A model generated the notes under the pieces. The model was not told the origin of the DNA, ran no database searches, and saw only the letters and a program-made list of their open reading frames with translations. From positions 23,312 to 87,311 of the forward strand of contig JAGMBO010000070.1 of assembly GCA_023129715.1 (NCBI GenBank): DNA of 64,000 nucleotides, written 5' to 3'. The translations under genes and the position numbers were made by a program. This stretch comes from Candidatus Eiseniibacteriota bacterium (GTDB lineage: Bacteria; Eisenbacteria; RBG-16-71-46; CAIMUX01; WJJG01). Positions 19,299 to 28,944 of the stretch are shown piece by piece. Positions within the stretch are counted from its first letter, which is position 1. Every line of letters begins with the position of its first letter.

Positions 19299-20960
19299 AT
19301 GAGTCGCAAGCGTTGGGTCATCGCTCTGCCGCTGTTCCTCTTCCTGCTGACGCTCCTGCTCGGTGGCGTCTTCTTGCGCGACGTCGTCGCCTCAAGCCGC
19401 AACATCTACTCCGAGCTGGCCCTCTTCAACGAGGTCCTCAATCTGATCTCGACCTACTATGTCGAGGATGTCGAGGCGGACAGCCTGATCGACGGAGCGA
19501 TCATCGGCATGCTCGATCAGCTCGACCCCCACAGCAACTATATGGACGCGGAGCGCTTCAGTCGTCTCGACGAGCGCAACCGCGGCACCTATTCCGGGAT
19601 CGGGGTCTCCTTCGCAATCCGGGATGGCCACCTGACCGTCATCTCCCCGCTGGAAGGTGGTCCCTCCTCCGAGCTGGGCATCCGGCCGGGCGACGTGATC
19701 ACCCACATCGAAGGTGAGTCGGCGTACGGCATCAAGGAGCAAGAGGTTTTCGACAAACTCCGCGGGCCGAAAGGCACCAAGGTATCCGTCACCATCCGCC
19801 GCCCCGGGGAGTCCGAGCCGATCGACTACGAGATCATCCGTGACAACATCCCGATTCAGAGCGTGCCCTATGCGTTCATGCTCGATGAGCGAACCGGGTA
19901 CATCATGATGCGCAATTTCTCCGCCCGGACAGCCGAGGAGCTTGAGGAAGCCCTCCAAGAGCTCGAGGCGGCCGGCATGGACCGATTGCTCCTCGATCTG
20001 CGCGGGAACTCGGGCGGCTACCTGAACGCGGCCGTCGACGTCGCCGACAAATTCATCGGTGGCGGCAAGAAGATCGTCTACACCAAGGGACGCATCGCCG
20101 GCTCGACCGAGGAATACTACGCCACCGGTTCGGCCACCCACGCGGACTACCCGATTGTCGTGCTGATCGATGCCGGTAGTGCCAGCGCCTCGGAGATCGT
20201 CTCCGGGGCGATCCAGGACTGGGACCGGGGGATCGTCGCCGGCAAGACCAGCTTCGGGAAGGGACTCGTCCAGCGGCAGTACCGCCTGCGCAACGACGGC
20301 GCCCTGCTGCTGACCGTGGCGCGCTACTACACACCAAGTGGGCGGCTGATCCAGCGCCACTACGAGGCGGGCGAACGGGCCGACTACTATCGCCACGCGG
20401 GCGAGGAGAACGGTTCCGAGGCCGGCAGCGACTCGCTCGCGGCGGCAGCCGACACATCCGGCCGGCCGATCTTCGAGACCCTCCTGCAGCATCGCCCGGT
20501 CTACGGCGGCGGCGGGATTACCCCCGATGTGCGGATCGACGAGGTCTACCGGGCGAGCCGGCTCTACAACAATCTGGCCTACAATCGGAAGTTCTTCGAC
20601 TTCACCAAGGAGCTCATGGCCGAGCATCAGCTCGCCTGGGAAGGCACCTTCGACGACTACCTGGCCCACTTCGCTCTCTCGGATGAGCAGGTCGAGCAGT
20701 TCCGGGGCTTCCTGGAGGCAGATTCCTTCGAGGTCGAGCCCGACAGCTTTGCCGTGCACGTCGATGAGATCCGGCGCGGCCTGACCGCGGAGATCGGTCG
20801 CTACCTGTGGGGCGAAGAGGAGCGCTATCGGGTCCTGATCCGCGATGATCCGGGCCTGCAGCGCGCCCTGGCACTGCTCCCCCAGGCTAGCGAGATACTC
20901 ACTGAATCGCAGCGCATCGAGAACGAGCAGGCCGCTCGCAACGAACAGAGCCCGCGCTAG
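19299..20960 (+). CDS. S41 family C-terminal processing peptidase (CtpA-like, PDZ domain)
   Basis: GIGVSFAIRDGHLTVISPLEGGPSSELGIRPGDVITHIEG (PDZ); LLLDLRGNSGGYL; VVLIDAGSASASEIVSGAIQDW; GKTSFGKGLVQ (Ser/Lys dyad region). Confidence 0.94.
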   Translation: MSRKRWVIALPLFLFLLTLLLGGVFLRDVVASSRNIYSELALFNEVLNLISTYYVEDVEADSLIDGAIIGMLDQLDPHSNYMDAERFSRLDERNRGTYSGIGVSFAIRDGHLTVISPLEGGPSSELGIRPGDVITHIEGESAYGIKEQEVFDKLRGPKGTKVSVTIRRPGESEPIDYEIIRDNIPIQSVPYAFMLDERTGYIMMRNFSARTAEELEEALQELEAAGMDRLLLDLRGNSGGYLNAAVDVADKFIGGGKKIVYTKGRIAGSTEEYYATGSATHADYPIVVLIDAGSASASEIVSGAIQDWDRGIVAGKTSFGKGLVQRQYRLRNDGALLLTVARYYTPSGRLIQRHYEAGERADYYRHAGEENGSEAGSDSLAAAADTSGRPIFETLLQHRPVYGGGGITPDVRIDEVYRASRLYNNLAYNRKFFDFTKELMAEHQLAWEGTFDDYLAHFALSDEQVEQFRGFLEADSFEVEPDSFAVHVDEIRRGLTAEIGRYLWGEEERYRVLIRDDPGLQRALALLPQASEILTESQRIENEQAARNEQSPR

Positions 20961-21017
20961 CAGCGGCGAGGCAAGTACGGGGGCCTGGCCGGGGAGGTCC
21001 GGGATAGGGTCTGCCCG

Positions 21018-21812
21018 ATGCCTACATCGAGAGGGCGGCCGATGGAGTCGATTCCGCCAAGCGCTGGGGAATCCTCGGAGCGCAGAGCCAATGCGGTTTT
21101 TCCGAGCCCCGCCCAGCGGCTGCTCTTGATTCTGTTGCGCCCCACCCAGGCCTTTCGCGGGCTCGACCGGGAGCGCCTGAGTTGGCTGCTGCCGGCCGTG
21201 CTCGTGGCTGTCGTCACGATCTTGCCGAGCCAGACCCTCCTGCGTCCCCTCTACATCGAACACCAGCAGCAGGCGCTCGAGACATACGTCGCGCGGGGCA
21301 TCCTGACGCCCGAGCAGGCCCACGAGATGATGCGGCAACTCCCCGAGCCGCAGACGCCTCCCGGCGCCGGCGGCTTGGTGCTGCCCCTCTTCGCCGGCAC
21401 GCTCGCCCAGATTGTCCTGCGCTACCTGCTCCCCGCCGCACTGCTGCTCGGCGGCGCCGCCTTCGTCTTGGAGGTGCGCGTGCGCTTCGGAACGATGCTC
21501 GGGATCGTCGGCTTCGCCTCCCTGCCGGCGGCACTGCGAGAGCTCCTGCGCCTCCCACTCGCCCTGGCCACCGATCGCTTGACGGTGACGTTCAGCCCGG
21601 CCGCCTTCACCGGCGGTGACTCATTCGGCAGCCACGCACTCGGACTGCTCGACATCTTCGATCTTTGGATCTTGGGGCTCTTGATGGTCGGCCTGATGCG
21701 CGTGGCCAATGTCACGCTTGGGAAGGCCGCTCTGCTGGTGCTTCCCCTGTGGGGAGTCTACTCCTTGATGAAGCTGGGACTGCGCGCCTCTCCTTTCGGC
21801 GCAGGTCTCTGA
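21018..21812 (+). CDS. Yip1-family-like integral membrane protein
   Basis: Multiple TM helices; RPTQAFRGLDRERLSWLLPAVLVAVVTIL and a C-terminal membrane domain typical of bacterial Yip1-like proteins. Confidence 0.65.
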   Translation: MPTSRGRPMESIPPSAGESSERRANAVFPSPAQRLLLILLRPTQAFRGLDRERLSWLLPAVLVAVVTILPSQTLLRPLYIEHQQQALETYVARGILTPEQAHEMMRQLPEPQTPPGAGGLVLPLFAGTLAQIVLRYLLPAALLLGGAAFVLEVRVRFGTMLGIVGFASLPAALRELLRLPLALATDRLTVTFSPAAFTGGDSFGSHALGLLDIFDLWILGLLMVGLMRVANVTLGKAALLVLPLWGVYSLMKLGLRASPFGAGL

Positions 21813-21813
21813 C

Positions 21814-22350
21814 TCATCCTGCGGCCTGTCGGAGCACCTGCAGGAAGGCATCGCGGTAAGCCTGTTTGCCCTCGGCGCTGCTCGCCATCAGGGTCAGCTC
21901 TTGCAGGGAGTTCTCCCCACTGAGGATCTCGAAGAGCGCGGTCGCGATCTCGCGGGCTGCATCATGGAAAGCGCTCAGCATCTCCTCGGACTCCAGCGCC
22001 GTGATTACCAGCGAAGTGATGCCATCCTGGCGCGCCAGGTCCAGACCCGCCTGCAACGCCGGGCGGATCTGGTCGTGCCGTGCCTTGAGATCCTGGCCCA
22101 TGACGACCGCGTGGTAGATGCGTCGGTGCGACAGCTCCCCGGCACCCGTCGCCACCGCGCTGCCTACGGGCACCGGCCCCTGGCGGACCGCCTCGGCTTC
22201 AAGGGCCTCACCGGCGGTTTCCTTGATTGCCTGCGCCGTCTGCCCCCCCATCCAAAGATGGTCGTTGGCCGCGATCAGCAGCCCCTCGGCAGGCACGTCC
22301 AAGGCGTTCCCCTCCTGGACGACGACCCGAGTGGTGAAAACATTGAACAC
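21814..22350 (-). CDS. Macro-domain (ADP-ribose-binding) protein
   Basis: From GTG at 22350: VFNVFTTRVVVQEGNALDVPAEGLLIAANDHLWMGGQTAQAIKETAGEALEAEAVRQGPVPVGSAVATGAGELSHRRIYHAVVM, a macro-fold signature. Confidence 0.82.
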   Translation of the reverse strand: MFNVFTTRVVVQEGNALDVPAEGLLIAANDHLWMGGQTAQAIKETAGEALEAEAVRQGPVPVGSAVATGAGELSHRRIYHAVVMGQDLKARHDQIRPALQAGLDLARQDGITSLVITALESEEMLSAFHDAAREIATALFEILSGENSLQELTLMASSAEGKQAYRDAFLQVLRQAAG

Positions 22351-22405
22351 GCGACCCTCCCCTCTCTGCTTTCCCCGTCTTGCGCAGCGTGCTATCGTGC
22401 GCCGC

Positions 22406-23608
22406 ATGGAGCGCCGTTTCCCATGGCTGGTCTACACCGGGGCCACCCTGCTGATGGCGCTGGCCCTCTGGTCCATGCGGTCTATCCTCGGCCCTCTGGT
22501 CTCGACGGCAGCCCTCTTCATGCTCCTCTGGCCTCTGCGCGACCAAGCCGCCATCCGGCGCTTGCTCCTGGTGGTGGGCTTGTTGCTCTTCATCTGGATA
22601 CTATCCGAGGCGCGCGCCATCGTCTATCCCGCGCTTGCCGCCTTGGCGCTTGCCTTTCTCCTGAACCCAATCGTCGACCGCCTTGACCAACTCGGCGTGC
22701 GGCGGAGCATTGCCTCACTGGCGCTGATCTTTCCCTTGATCGGCCTCTTGCTGTTCCTCGTGCTTGTCTTGATCCCCGCGTTGCTCGATCAGGCGCGCAC
22801 TCTGCTTGAGCAATTGCCCGGCGCCTACCGCACCGTGGTCGATTGGGTCGAGCCACTCCTCGCGCGGCTGCTACGCCGCGACGAAAGCCTGCTCCTGCCC
22901 CGAGACCTCCACGATCTCCTCCCAAGCGCCGAGCGTCTCCTGCGCGGAGTGACTTCCGGACTCGCCCAAGTCGGTCGCGGCCTGGCCGGCGTCTTCCAAA
23001 TCGGCGCCTTCCTGCTGCTGACCCCGATCCTGACCTACTACATCCTGGTCGATTTCAATCGCCTGCAGGCGGGCATCCGTCCCTACGTGCCCGATGCCTG
23101 GGCAAGCAAGCTGGGTCTGCTCGGCGCGCTGTTCCAGCAATCGGTCGGTGCCTGGCTGAAGGGCCAGTTGCTCGTCGCGATGATCATGGGCGCCATGACC
23201 ATCGGGGGCTTCAGCCTGATCGGGCTGCCCTACGCCCTGCTACTCGGTTGCATCGCCGCCGTGCTCAATCTCGTCCCGATCCTCGGCTTCTGGGTGACCT
23301 TCGTGGTTGCCATGATCACCGCGCTCTTCACCCCCGCTCCGCTCTCGATGCTCCTCCAGACCGCGGCCGTGTTGCTGATCGCGCAAGGGCTCGAGCAGAA
23401 TCTGCTCTCGCCCAAGATCGTCGGGCGCCAGCTGGGCGTCAGGCCGATCATCCTCTTGCTCGTGATGCTGGGGCTCTCGGTCTTCTTGGGCGTCCTCGGC
23501 GTGCTCTTGGCGGCGCCGGTGATCGGCCTTGCCCGGGGCGTCTGGGTGCTCTTGGAGGTTCCGGTCAAGTCGCGGTCACAGGCTACGGAATCGAACGAGG
23601 CCAGCTAG
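22406..23608 (+). CDS. AI-2E family (PerM/TqsA-like) transporter
   Basis: MERRFPWLVYTGATLLMALALW...; ALALAFLLNPIVDRLDQLGVRRSIASLALI; LIGLPYALLLGCIAAVLNLVPILGFWV; hydrophobic throughout. Confidence 0.88.
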   Translation: MERRFPWLVYTGATLLMALALWSMRSILGPLVSTAALFMLLWPLRDQAAIRRLLLVVGLLLFIWILSEARAIVYPALAALALAFLLNPIVDRLDQLGVRRSIASLALIFPLIGLLLFLVLVLIPALLDQARTLLEQLPGAYRTVVDWVEPLLARLLRRDESLLLPRDLHDLLPSAERLLRGVTSGLAQVGRGLAGVFQIGAFLLLTPILTYYILVDFNRLQAGIRPYVPDAWASKLGLLGALFQQSVGAWLKGQLLVAMIMGAMTIGGFSLIGLPYALLLGCIAAVLNLVPILGFWVTFVVAMITALFTPAPLSMLLQTAAVLLIAQGLEQNLLSPKIVGRQLGVRPIILLLVMLGLSVFLGVLGVLLAAPVIGLARGVWVLLEVPVKSRSQATESNEAS

Positions 23609-24183
23609 ATCCGTTCACCTTGCGGTCGGCGCCGGCGCACCTCGTCGCGCAACTCCTTGTGCTTGCGATCGATCGAGTCGCGCAGCTTCTCGTGGCGTTC
23701 CTGCAACAGCGCCCCGGCGCGCTCGGGGAGCAGACCCGCGAAGAGTTCGATGGAAGGGCCAGCCAGCGCCCGCGCGTGGCTCTGCCTCAAGACCGGATGG
23801 CCCTCGGGCAGGACGAGGGTCAGCCCGATGAGCAGCAGCAGGACGACGATGGCGCCCCGCGCGCAGCCGAAGACGAATCCGAGCAGATGGTCGAGCCAAC
23901 CGAGGCGAATCGAACGGATCGCCCGGGCGATCATCGACCCGACCAATGAGACGACCAGGTAGACCGCCAAGAAAAGCGCGAGGAAACAGAGCACCTCGGT
24001 GACGGCGGGACTATCGAAGAAGACAGGCAGCCGCGACGCAACAGCTCGCGTCAGCACCACCGCGCCGAACAGCCCGACCAGGAGCGCGCCGAGCGCGAAG
24101 ACCTCGCGAATCAATCCCACCCGAAAGCTCATCAGACCAGAAGCCGCAATGATCGCCAAGGCGATGATATCGAGGGCATTCAT
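23605..24183 (-). CDS. CvpA family membrane protein
   Basis: MNALDIIALAIIAASGLMSFRVGLIREVFALGALLVGLFGAVVLT...LDHLLGFVFGCARGAIVVLLLL. Confidence 0.85.
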   Translation of the reverse strand: MNALDIIALAIIAASGLMSFRVGLIREVFALGALLVGLFGAVVLTRAVASRLPVFFDSPAVTEVLCFLALFLAVYLVVSLVGSMIARAIRSIRLGWLDHLLGFVFGCARGAIVVLLLLIGLTLVLPEGHPVLRQSHARALAGPSIELFAGLLPERAGALLQERHEKLRDSIDRKHKELRDEVRRRRPQGERI

Positions 24184-24232
24184 CGGTCGCCTCCCGTGCC
24201 TCCGGCGCCCCGCGCCGCCACCGGCGAGCGCC

Positions 24233-25096
24233 TTAGCCCGAAACGGTCACGCGCACCGGGGCCCCGGGGCCGATGCCGAGTTCGGCGGATGCATTGCCGA
24301 TGTTGACCGCGATCTCGACACGTCCTTCCCCGCCGATCAACGCGACCGGCTCCTGGGCCGCGACGTCCTGGTAGCGCCGCCGGAGGATCCCGCAGCAACG
24401 GTCCCCGGCGAAGACCTCGTAGGGACCGCGTCCCAAGCGGCGCAGCATGATTCGGGGAATGTTCGAAATTGCATTGCCGAATCGATCGACCCGCACGATT
24501 TCACCCTCGATCGCGTCACCGACCAGCTTCGGCTTGGGCAAATCGAGGAGGGTGAAATCGGTCAGCTCGGGCCCCATCCGCTCAACGGAGATGCCCGAGG
24601 CGAGGTGCGCCGCAGCGGGGGCAAAGACATCCCGCCCATGGAACGTTTCACTGCGCTCCGGGAGTTCGAAGTCGACATCCGAGATCACATGCACGACGGG
24701 CCGGTCCGCCGACAGAGGCGCGCTGAGCACACCGTTGTCGGGCGCGACGAAGAGGTGCCCTCCCGCGTAGGCCGCGATCGGACGGCGCATCGTGCCGACT
24801 CCTGGATCGACGACCACCATGTGCACCGTCCCCGGTGGGAACCACCGATAGCCCGCCTCCAGCATATAGGCCGCCTGCTGGAGATGCTGGGGCCGCACCT
24901 CGTGCGTAATATCGACGATGCGCGCCGTCGGCAGAATTGTACAGATGACGCCTTTCATTGCCCCGACATACGCGTCCCGGGTTCCGAAGTCGGTGACCAT
25001 CGTGATGATGCCGCTCCGACTCTCCACGATTCTCCCTCTCTCCTCCGCGTCGACCCTGGCGAGCTGATCTTCAGTACCGGCGCTGCCCCGATCCAC
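24233..25096 (-). CDS. S-adenosyl-L-methionine hydroxide adenosyltransferase family protein (DUF62)
   Basis: GIITMVTDFGTRDAYVGAMKGVICTILPTARIVDITHEV...HMVVVDPGVGTMRRPIA...FVAPDNGVLS; C-terminal RVDRFGNAISNIP. Confidence 0.92.
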   Translation of the reverse strand: MDRGSAGTEDQLARVDAEERGRIVESRSGIITMVTDFGTRDAYVGAMKGVICTILPTARIVDITHEVRPQHLQQAAYMLEAGYRWFPPGTVHMVVVDPGVGTMRRPIAAYAGGHLFVAPDNGVLSAPLSADRPVVHVISDVDFELPERSETFHGRDVFAPAAAHLASGISVERMGPELTDFTLLDLPKPKLVGDAIEGEIVRVDRFGNAISNIPRIMLRRLGRGPYEVFAGDRCCGILRRRYQDVAAQEPVALIGGEGRVEIAVNIGNASAELGIGPGAPVRVTVSG

Positions 25097-25178
25097 ACGG
25101 AACCCGCGCGCCGCGCTGGCGACAGACTAGGCGGGCCCTGCCCCCGGGTCAATCGTCTTGCCCACCCCTCTCCGCACG

Positions 25179-26594
25179 CTAGCCCTCTGCGCGCAACCAC
25201 CAGCGCCACACGACCGCCGAGGAGAACGTCAGCGGCCGCCCCGGAAACCGCGATCCAACCCCGATGCCGACGAATCTCGGGGGGCCGCCAATCTCCTCGG
25301 CCGGCTTCTGCGTCGCCCGGAAGTAGACCCAGCGGTAGATCCCGTCGGCCTCCCACAGGTGGATGCGCAGATCGTACGCGCCCGGGTTGGGCGCGGCGCT
25401 CAGCGGCGCCAACCACTGCTCGCCCTGGAGGGCAAAAAGATTATCCACGTCGGGGCCGAGCGCCGGGTCGCTCGCCCGTTCCCAGGCGAGCTGGGTCGTC
25501 TCGGGCATCACCGACGTTTCCATCACCGCCAACTGCGCGGGAAGAAGCTCTGCCTCCCACCAGTCTCTCCCCTCCCGTCGCAGGCAGCGCCCCCCTTCCC
25601 GCGTGGCCAGCAGAAGGAATCTCACTCCCTTGGGCGAACCGCGTACAAAGGCGCGCGTTTCCAGAGCCCGCAGCCCTCCGGTGAGCCGCTCGTAGAGCTC
25701 ACCCGGCACGCGCCCCGGGGGACGTCCCGAGAGCTGGACGACCATCTCCCCACTCTCCAGCAGCTTTCCGATCGCAACCGTATCGACGAGCCCCCCGCGG
25801 AAAACATGCCAACGGGCGCGGGGAGGGTCGAGGCCCAGGGTCTTCGCCTGTCCCGGCTCGTCGAAAAAACCGGTGTAGGGAAACCGCCAGAAGGCCGCGA
25901 CCGTGCGTCCCACCGAGAGCCGGTCGACCTCGTGGCCCAGCGGCGCCGTCAGCTTCCAGTCGTCGCGGCCCAATCGCCGCACGCGCGTCCGCGTCCCGCC
26001 GGCATCGATCCAGACACTGTCGATCTTCCCCGCTGCGGCGGGCAGGATCTCGTGTTCCCGCCAGAGAAAGGGGGCGCTCTGGAAGAACCGCGCGGCAATG
26101 AACCCGGGAACCAGCGCAACGCCCTCCAGGCCGGTCCAGGTCGCATAGTACGCGGATGACGCCGGCGTGCGCGCACCGAGCGCCATCTGGATACTGTCTC
26201 CGGAGGCTTTCACAAGCAGCAGCTCGGACGCCGGGGGCGCGAGCCCGTAGCGCTGTCGCTCTCCGGTCTCCAAGACCCGAATGACCTCGAGGCCCTCAAG
26301 CGCCCGGAACAGCTCGCGCACCAGCCGGTCGCTGGCCAGGTCGGCCACCGGCGCCGTCATCCACCAGATGCCCGCACGGCGCTCGAGGCGCAGCGTGTCG
26401 CGTTCCTGGCGCAGCAAGAGCGCCGTGATCGAAGCCCCCTCGCCCGCTTGCACAGGAGGATGCAGCGCCGGCGCGGCGCTTTCCTGCCGGCCGAGTCGCC
26501 AGCCGCGGATGAGTGCCACCAGCAGGAGGACAGCGATCCCGAGCAGGACCCACTGCGCACCGCGCTGGCCGATCGAGCGGCGCCTCCCTTCCAT
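25179..26594 (-). CDS. DUF4340-domain protein of a Gld-like ABC exporter locus
   Basis: N-terminal TM (WVLLGIAVLLLVALIRGW), domain with RLERRAGIWWMTAPVADLASDRLVRELFRALEGLEVIRVL; start overlaps the GldG-like stop (TGATG). Confidence 0.78.
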   Translation of the reverse strand: MEGRRRSIGQRGAQWVLLGIAVLLLVALIRGWRLGRQESAAPALHPPVQAGEGASITALLLRQERDTLRLERRAGIWWMTAPVADLASDRLVRELFRALEGLEVIRVLETGERQRYGLAPPASELLLVKASGDSIQMALGARTPASSAYYATWTGLEGVALVPGFIAARFFQSAPFLWREHEILPAAAGKIDSVWIDAGGTRTRVRRLGRDDWKLTAPLGHEVDRLSVGRTVAAFWRFPYTGFFDEPGQAKTLGLDPPRARWHVFRGGLVDTVAIGKLLESGEMVVQLSGRPPGRVPGELYERLTGGLRALETRAFVRGSPKGVRFLLLATREGGRCLRREGRDWWEAELLPAQLAVMETSVMPETTQLAWERASDPALGPDVDNLFALQGEQWLAPLSAAPNPGAYDLRIHLWEADGIYRWVYFRATQKPAEEIGGPPRFVGIGVGSRFPGRPLTFSSAVVWRWWLRAEG

Positions 26595-28159
26595 CAGATC
26601 CCCCCGCCGCGCCGCCGCGCCCAAACCCAGAGGCCGAGCAGCGCGAACATCAGCGGCAGGCCGAATTCGACTCCGTAGAGCAGCCAACGCAACCCGCGTC
26701 GATCGAGCCGCAGACCCGCGGGCCGGACCCGCTCGCGGCCGATCTCCAGGTACCGCTCTTGGTCCGTCAACCAGTGCAGCGCGCTCACCGCCAGCGCCCG
26801 GTTCGCTCCACGGCCGAGCAAGCGATTGGTGACGAAATCGGAATCACCAAAGACGACGACCCGCGCCTCCGGACGCCGCGGCGGCAGCCCGTCGGCTTGC
26901 GGGCCCCGCTGCCATGCCTCCCCCACCGCAACATGCCAGGCGAGAATCACCCCGGTCACCGCTACGCCGCGCATCAGCGGCCCCTCCCCCGCGCGCGTCG
27001 GATCGATGAACACCTCGACGGGCCCGGTGGTCTTCAGAATCGGCGCCGCGGTCAGATCCATCGGATGGGGTGTGACGATCTGCAGCGGCCGCACGCCTGA
27101 GCCGACGGCGAAGCTTCCCAGGCCCTGGGTGATCGGATGGGCCGGGTCGCCAACCAGGGCGGGAACCCAGGGACCGAATCCCAGCCCCGCGGTGACCCGG
27201 CCGCGGTCGCGAATCGTGCCGGGCAGCAGGCGCAGGTGGAGAAACTCGAGGTACTCCTCTAAGCCGGTGGTGTCGCCCGGATCGATCCAGATGCCGAGAC
27301 GCCCGCCGTCGTTCAGATAGTCTCGCAGCAGCGCCGTTTCGCGCGGATAGAGCGGATGCTGCGGGTGAAACAAGACCAGGGCATCGATCCCCGGCGCCAC
27401 CGAATCGGTTTCGAGCAGGGAGAAGGGAACACCGCGCAGATTGGCCCCCGCCAGCTCCTGCATCCAGGCGGTGATCCCTTCCTCTCCCCCGGAGTCGGGG
27501 CGCGGTTCCCCATGCCCTTGCAGGAAACCGACGCGCCGCGGGCGCCCCTCGATCACCCGCAAGATCCCCTGGGTGAGCGCTTCCTCGGAAAGGTCGAGGA
27601 CTTCCGTGCGGGCCTCCCCATGGGTAATCACGACCAGGCCGGTGCGACTGATCCGCGCCGCCTGCGCCCGCGCCGGCTCCCGGTCGGGATCATAGAAACC
27701 CGTCTCGATGCGCCCCGAGCTGCGGGCGTAGAGATCCAGATAGCGGCGCGCGCGATCGGCCTGCGCTGAGGGTTGTGCGTAGAACCCCTCGAGGCGCAGC
27801 GTTCCGGGCACGACCTCGAGCACGGCACGCGAGGCGCGCGAGAGGGAATTGAGACGCTCGGCCGTCAGATCAACGGGCCGCACCCAACGCGCCGCCAGCA
27901 AGGCACCAAGGAACACGACCAGTGCCGCGAGCAAGAGCGTCGTCGTCGGCCCCGGCTCGGAGAAGGCCCGGGCCTGGACGAAGAGCATTCGGATCTCAGC
28001 GGCCTGCCGCACCGCGAATAGGGCCAACAGCAGAACCGCGGCGAGCAGGACGAAACGCGGCAGGGCGCTCTCCGCCTCCACACTGGCCCACGCCCCACCG
28101 AGCAAGAGCAACAGCAGCCCGATCATCAAGAGCGGCACGGGTTGACCTGGGCGCGCCAT
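26594..28159 (-). CDS. GldG-like ABC transporter auxiliary protein
   Basis: N-terminal TM helices; LNSLSRASRAVLEVVPGTLRLEGFYAQPSAQADRARRYLDLYARSSGRIETGFYDPDREPARAQ...GVVITHGEARTEVLDLSEEALTQGILRVIEGRPRRVGFLQGHGE; C-terminal TM. Confidence 0.82.
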   Translation of the reverse strand: MARPGQPVPLLMIGLLLLLLGGAWASVEAESALPRFVLLAAVLLLALFAVRQAAEIRMLFVQARAFSEPGPTTTLLLAALVVFLGALLAARWVRPVDLTAERLNSLSRASRAVLEVVPGTLRLEGFYAQPSAQADRARRYLDLYARSSGRIETGFYDPDREPARAQAARISRTGLVVITHGEARTEVLDLSEEALTQGILRVIEGRPRRVGFLQGHGEPRPDSGGEEGITAWMQELAGANLRGVPFSLLETDSVAPGIDALVLFHPQHPLYPRETALLRDYLNDGGRLGIWIDPGDTTGLEEYLEFLHLRLLPGTIRDRGRVTAGLGFGPWVPALVGDPAHPITQGLGSFAVGSGVRPLQIVTPHPMDLTAAPILKTTGPVEVFIDPTRAGEGPLMRGVAVTGVILAWHVAVGEAWQRGPQADGLPPRRPEARVVVFGDSDFVTNRLLGRGANRALAVSALHWLTDQERYLEIGRERVRPAGLRLDRRGLRWLLYGVEFGLPLMFALLGLWVWARRRGGGI

Positions 28160-28161
28160 GC

Positions 28162-28944
28162 CTAGCCCCTCCACTTGATCAACCCGACGCCGCGAATCGT
28201 CAGCGCCAGGAAGAGCACCGTCACGCCGAGGAAGAAGAGCAGACCATCGGGCGCGAGCAGGCCGCGGGCGGGCGCGAGGAAATGGTAGAGTGGCGAGAGA
28301 TGAGCCAGCAGCGTCACGATGGCGGAGGAGCCCGGACGGGCCAAGCCGCCTCCCATCGCCAGGACGAGAAAGAGCCCCAGGGTGAGCACCGCCGCCTCGA
28401 CCTGCCCGACCGCCAGGGCCGAGACGAAAAGCCCGATCGCCAAGAGCGCGAGGCTGAAGAGCAGCAATCCCGCCAGTCCGCCCAAGATCGGCAGCACGTC
28501 GGCCGTACTGATCAGTCCCAATATGACCAGGTGCAGGAAACTGATCGCCAAGAGGAGCAGGGTGAAACCCACCACGCCCAGGTACTTGCCGAGCACGATC
28601 TGCCAGACCCGCAGCGGGTAGGAGATCAGCACTTCGAGGGCCCGCGAACGGCGCTCCTCGGCGAAGCTGCGCATGGTGACGAAGGGCAGCACGAACAGCA
28701 GCAGGCTGGCCGCATCGATCAAGTAAGGGCTGACCACCGCCGCATGCACACTGAGCACCCCCGGTCCCGCCATGCCCAGGCCTCCCTGCGCGGCGGTGCG
28801 CAGGAGCTGCTCGCGGAAGAAGTAGAGCAGGGCGACGAACAGGAGACCCGCGGCGAGCGCATAGACCGCCATCAGGGCATAGCCGAGGGGCGAGCGGAGG
28901 AATCCGCGGAACTCCCGTCCCGCAATCACCCAGACCGCCCTCAT
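28162..28944 (-). CDS. ABC-2 type permease (GldF-like)
   Basis: From ATG at 28944: MRAVWVIAGREFRGFLRSPLGYALMAVYALAAGLLF...PFVTMRSFAEERRSRALEVLISYPLRVWQIVLGKYLG. Confidence 0.88.
   Translation of the reverse strand: MRAVWVIAGREFRGFLRSPLGYALMAVYALAAGLLFVALLYFFREQLLRTAAQGGLGMAGPGVLSVHAAVVSPYLIDAASLLLFVLPFVTMRSFAEERRSRALEVLISYPLRVWQIVLGKYLGVVGFTLLLLAISFLHLVILGLISTADVLPILGGLAGLLLFSLALLAIGLFVSALAVGQVEAAVLTLGLFLVLAMGGGLARPGSSAIVTLLAHLSPLYHFLAPARGLLAPDGLLFFLGVTVLFLALTIRGVGLIKWRG

Noticed and set aside
19392-21338. 648-aa minus-strand ORF
   Set aside because: Antisense to the S41 protease and Yip1-like genes, with no recognisable domain.
24233-25096. True fluorinase/chlorinase
   Set aside because: Halogenases are a minority of this family; without the diagnostic loop alignment, SAM hydroxide adenosyltransferase is the safer call.
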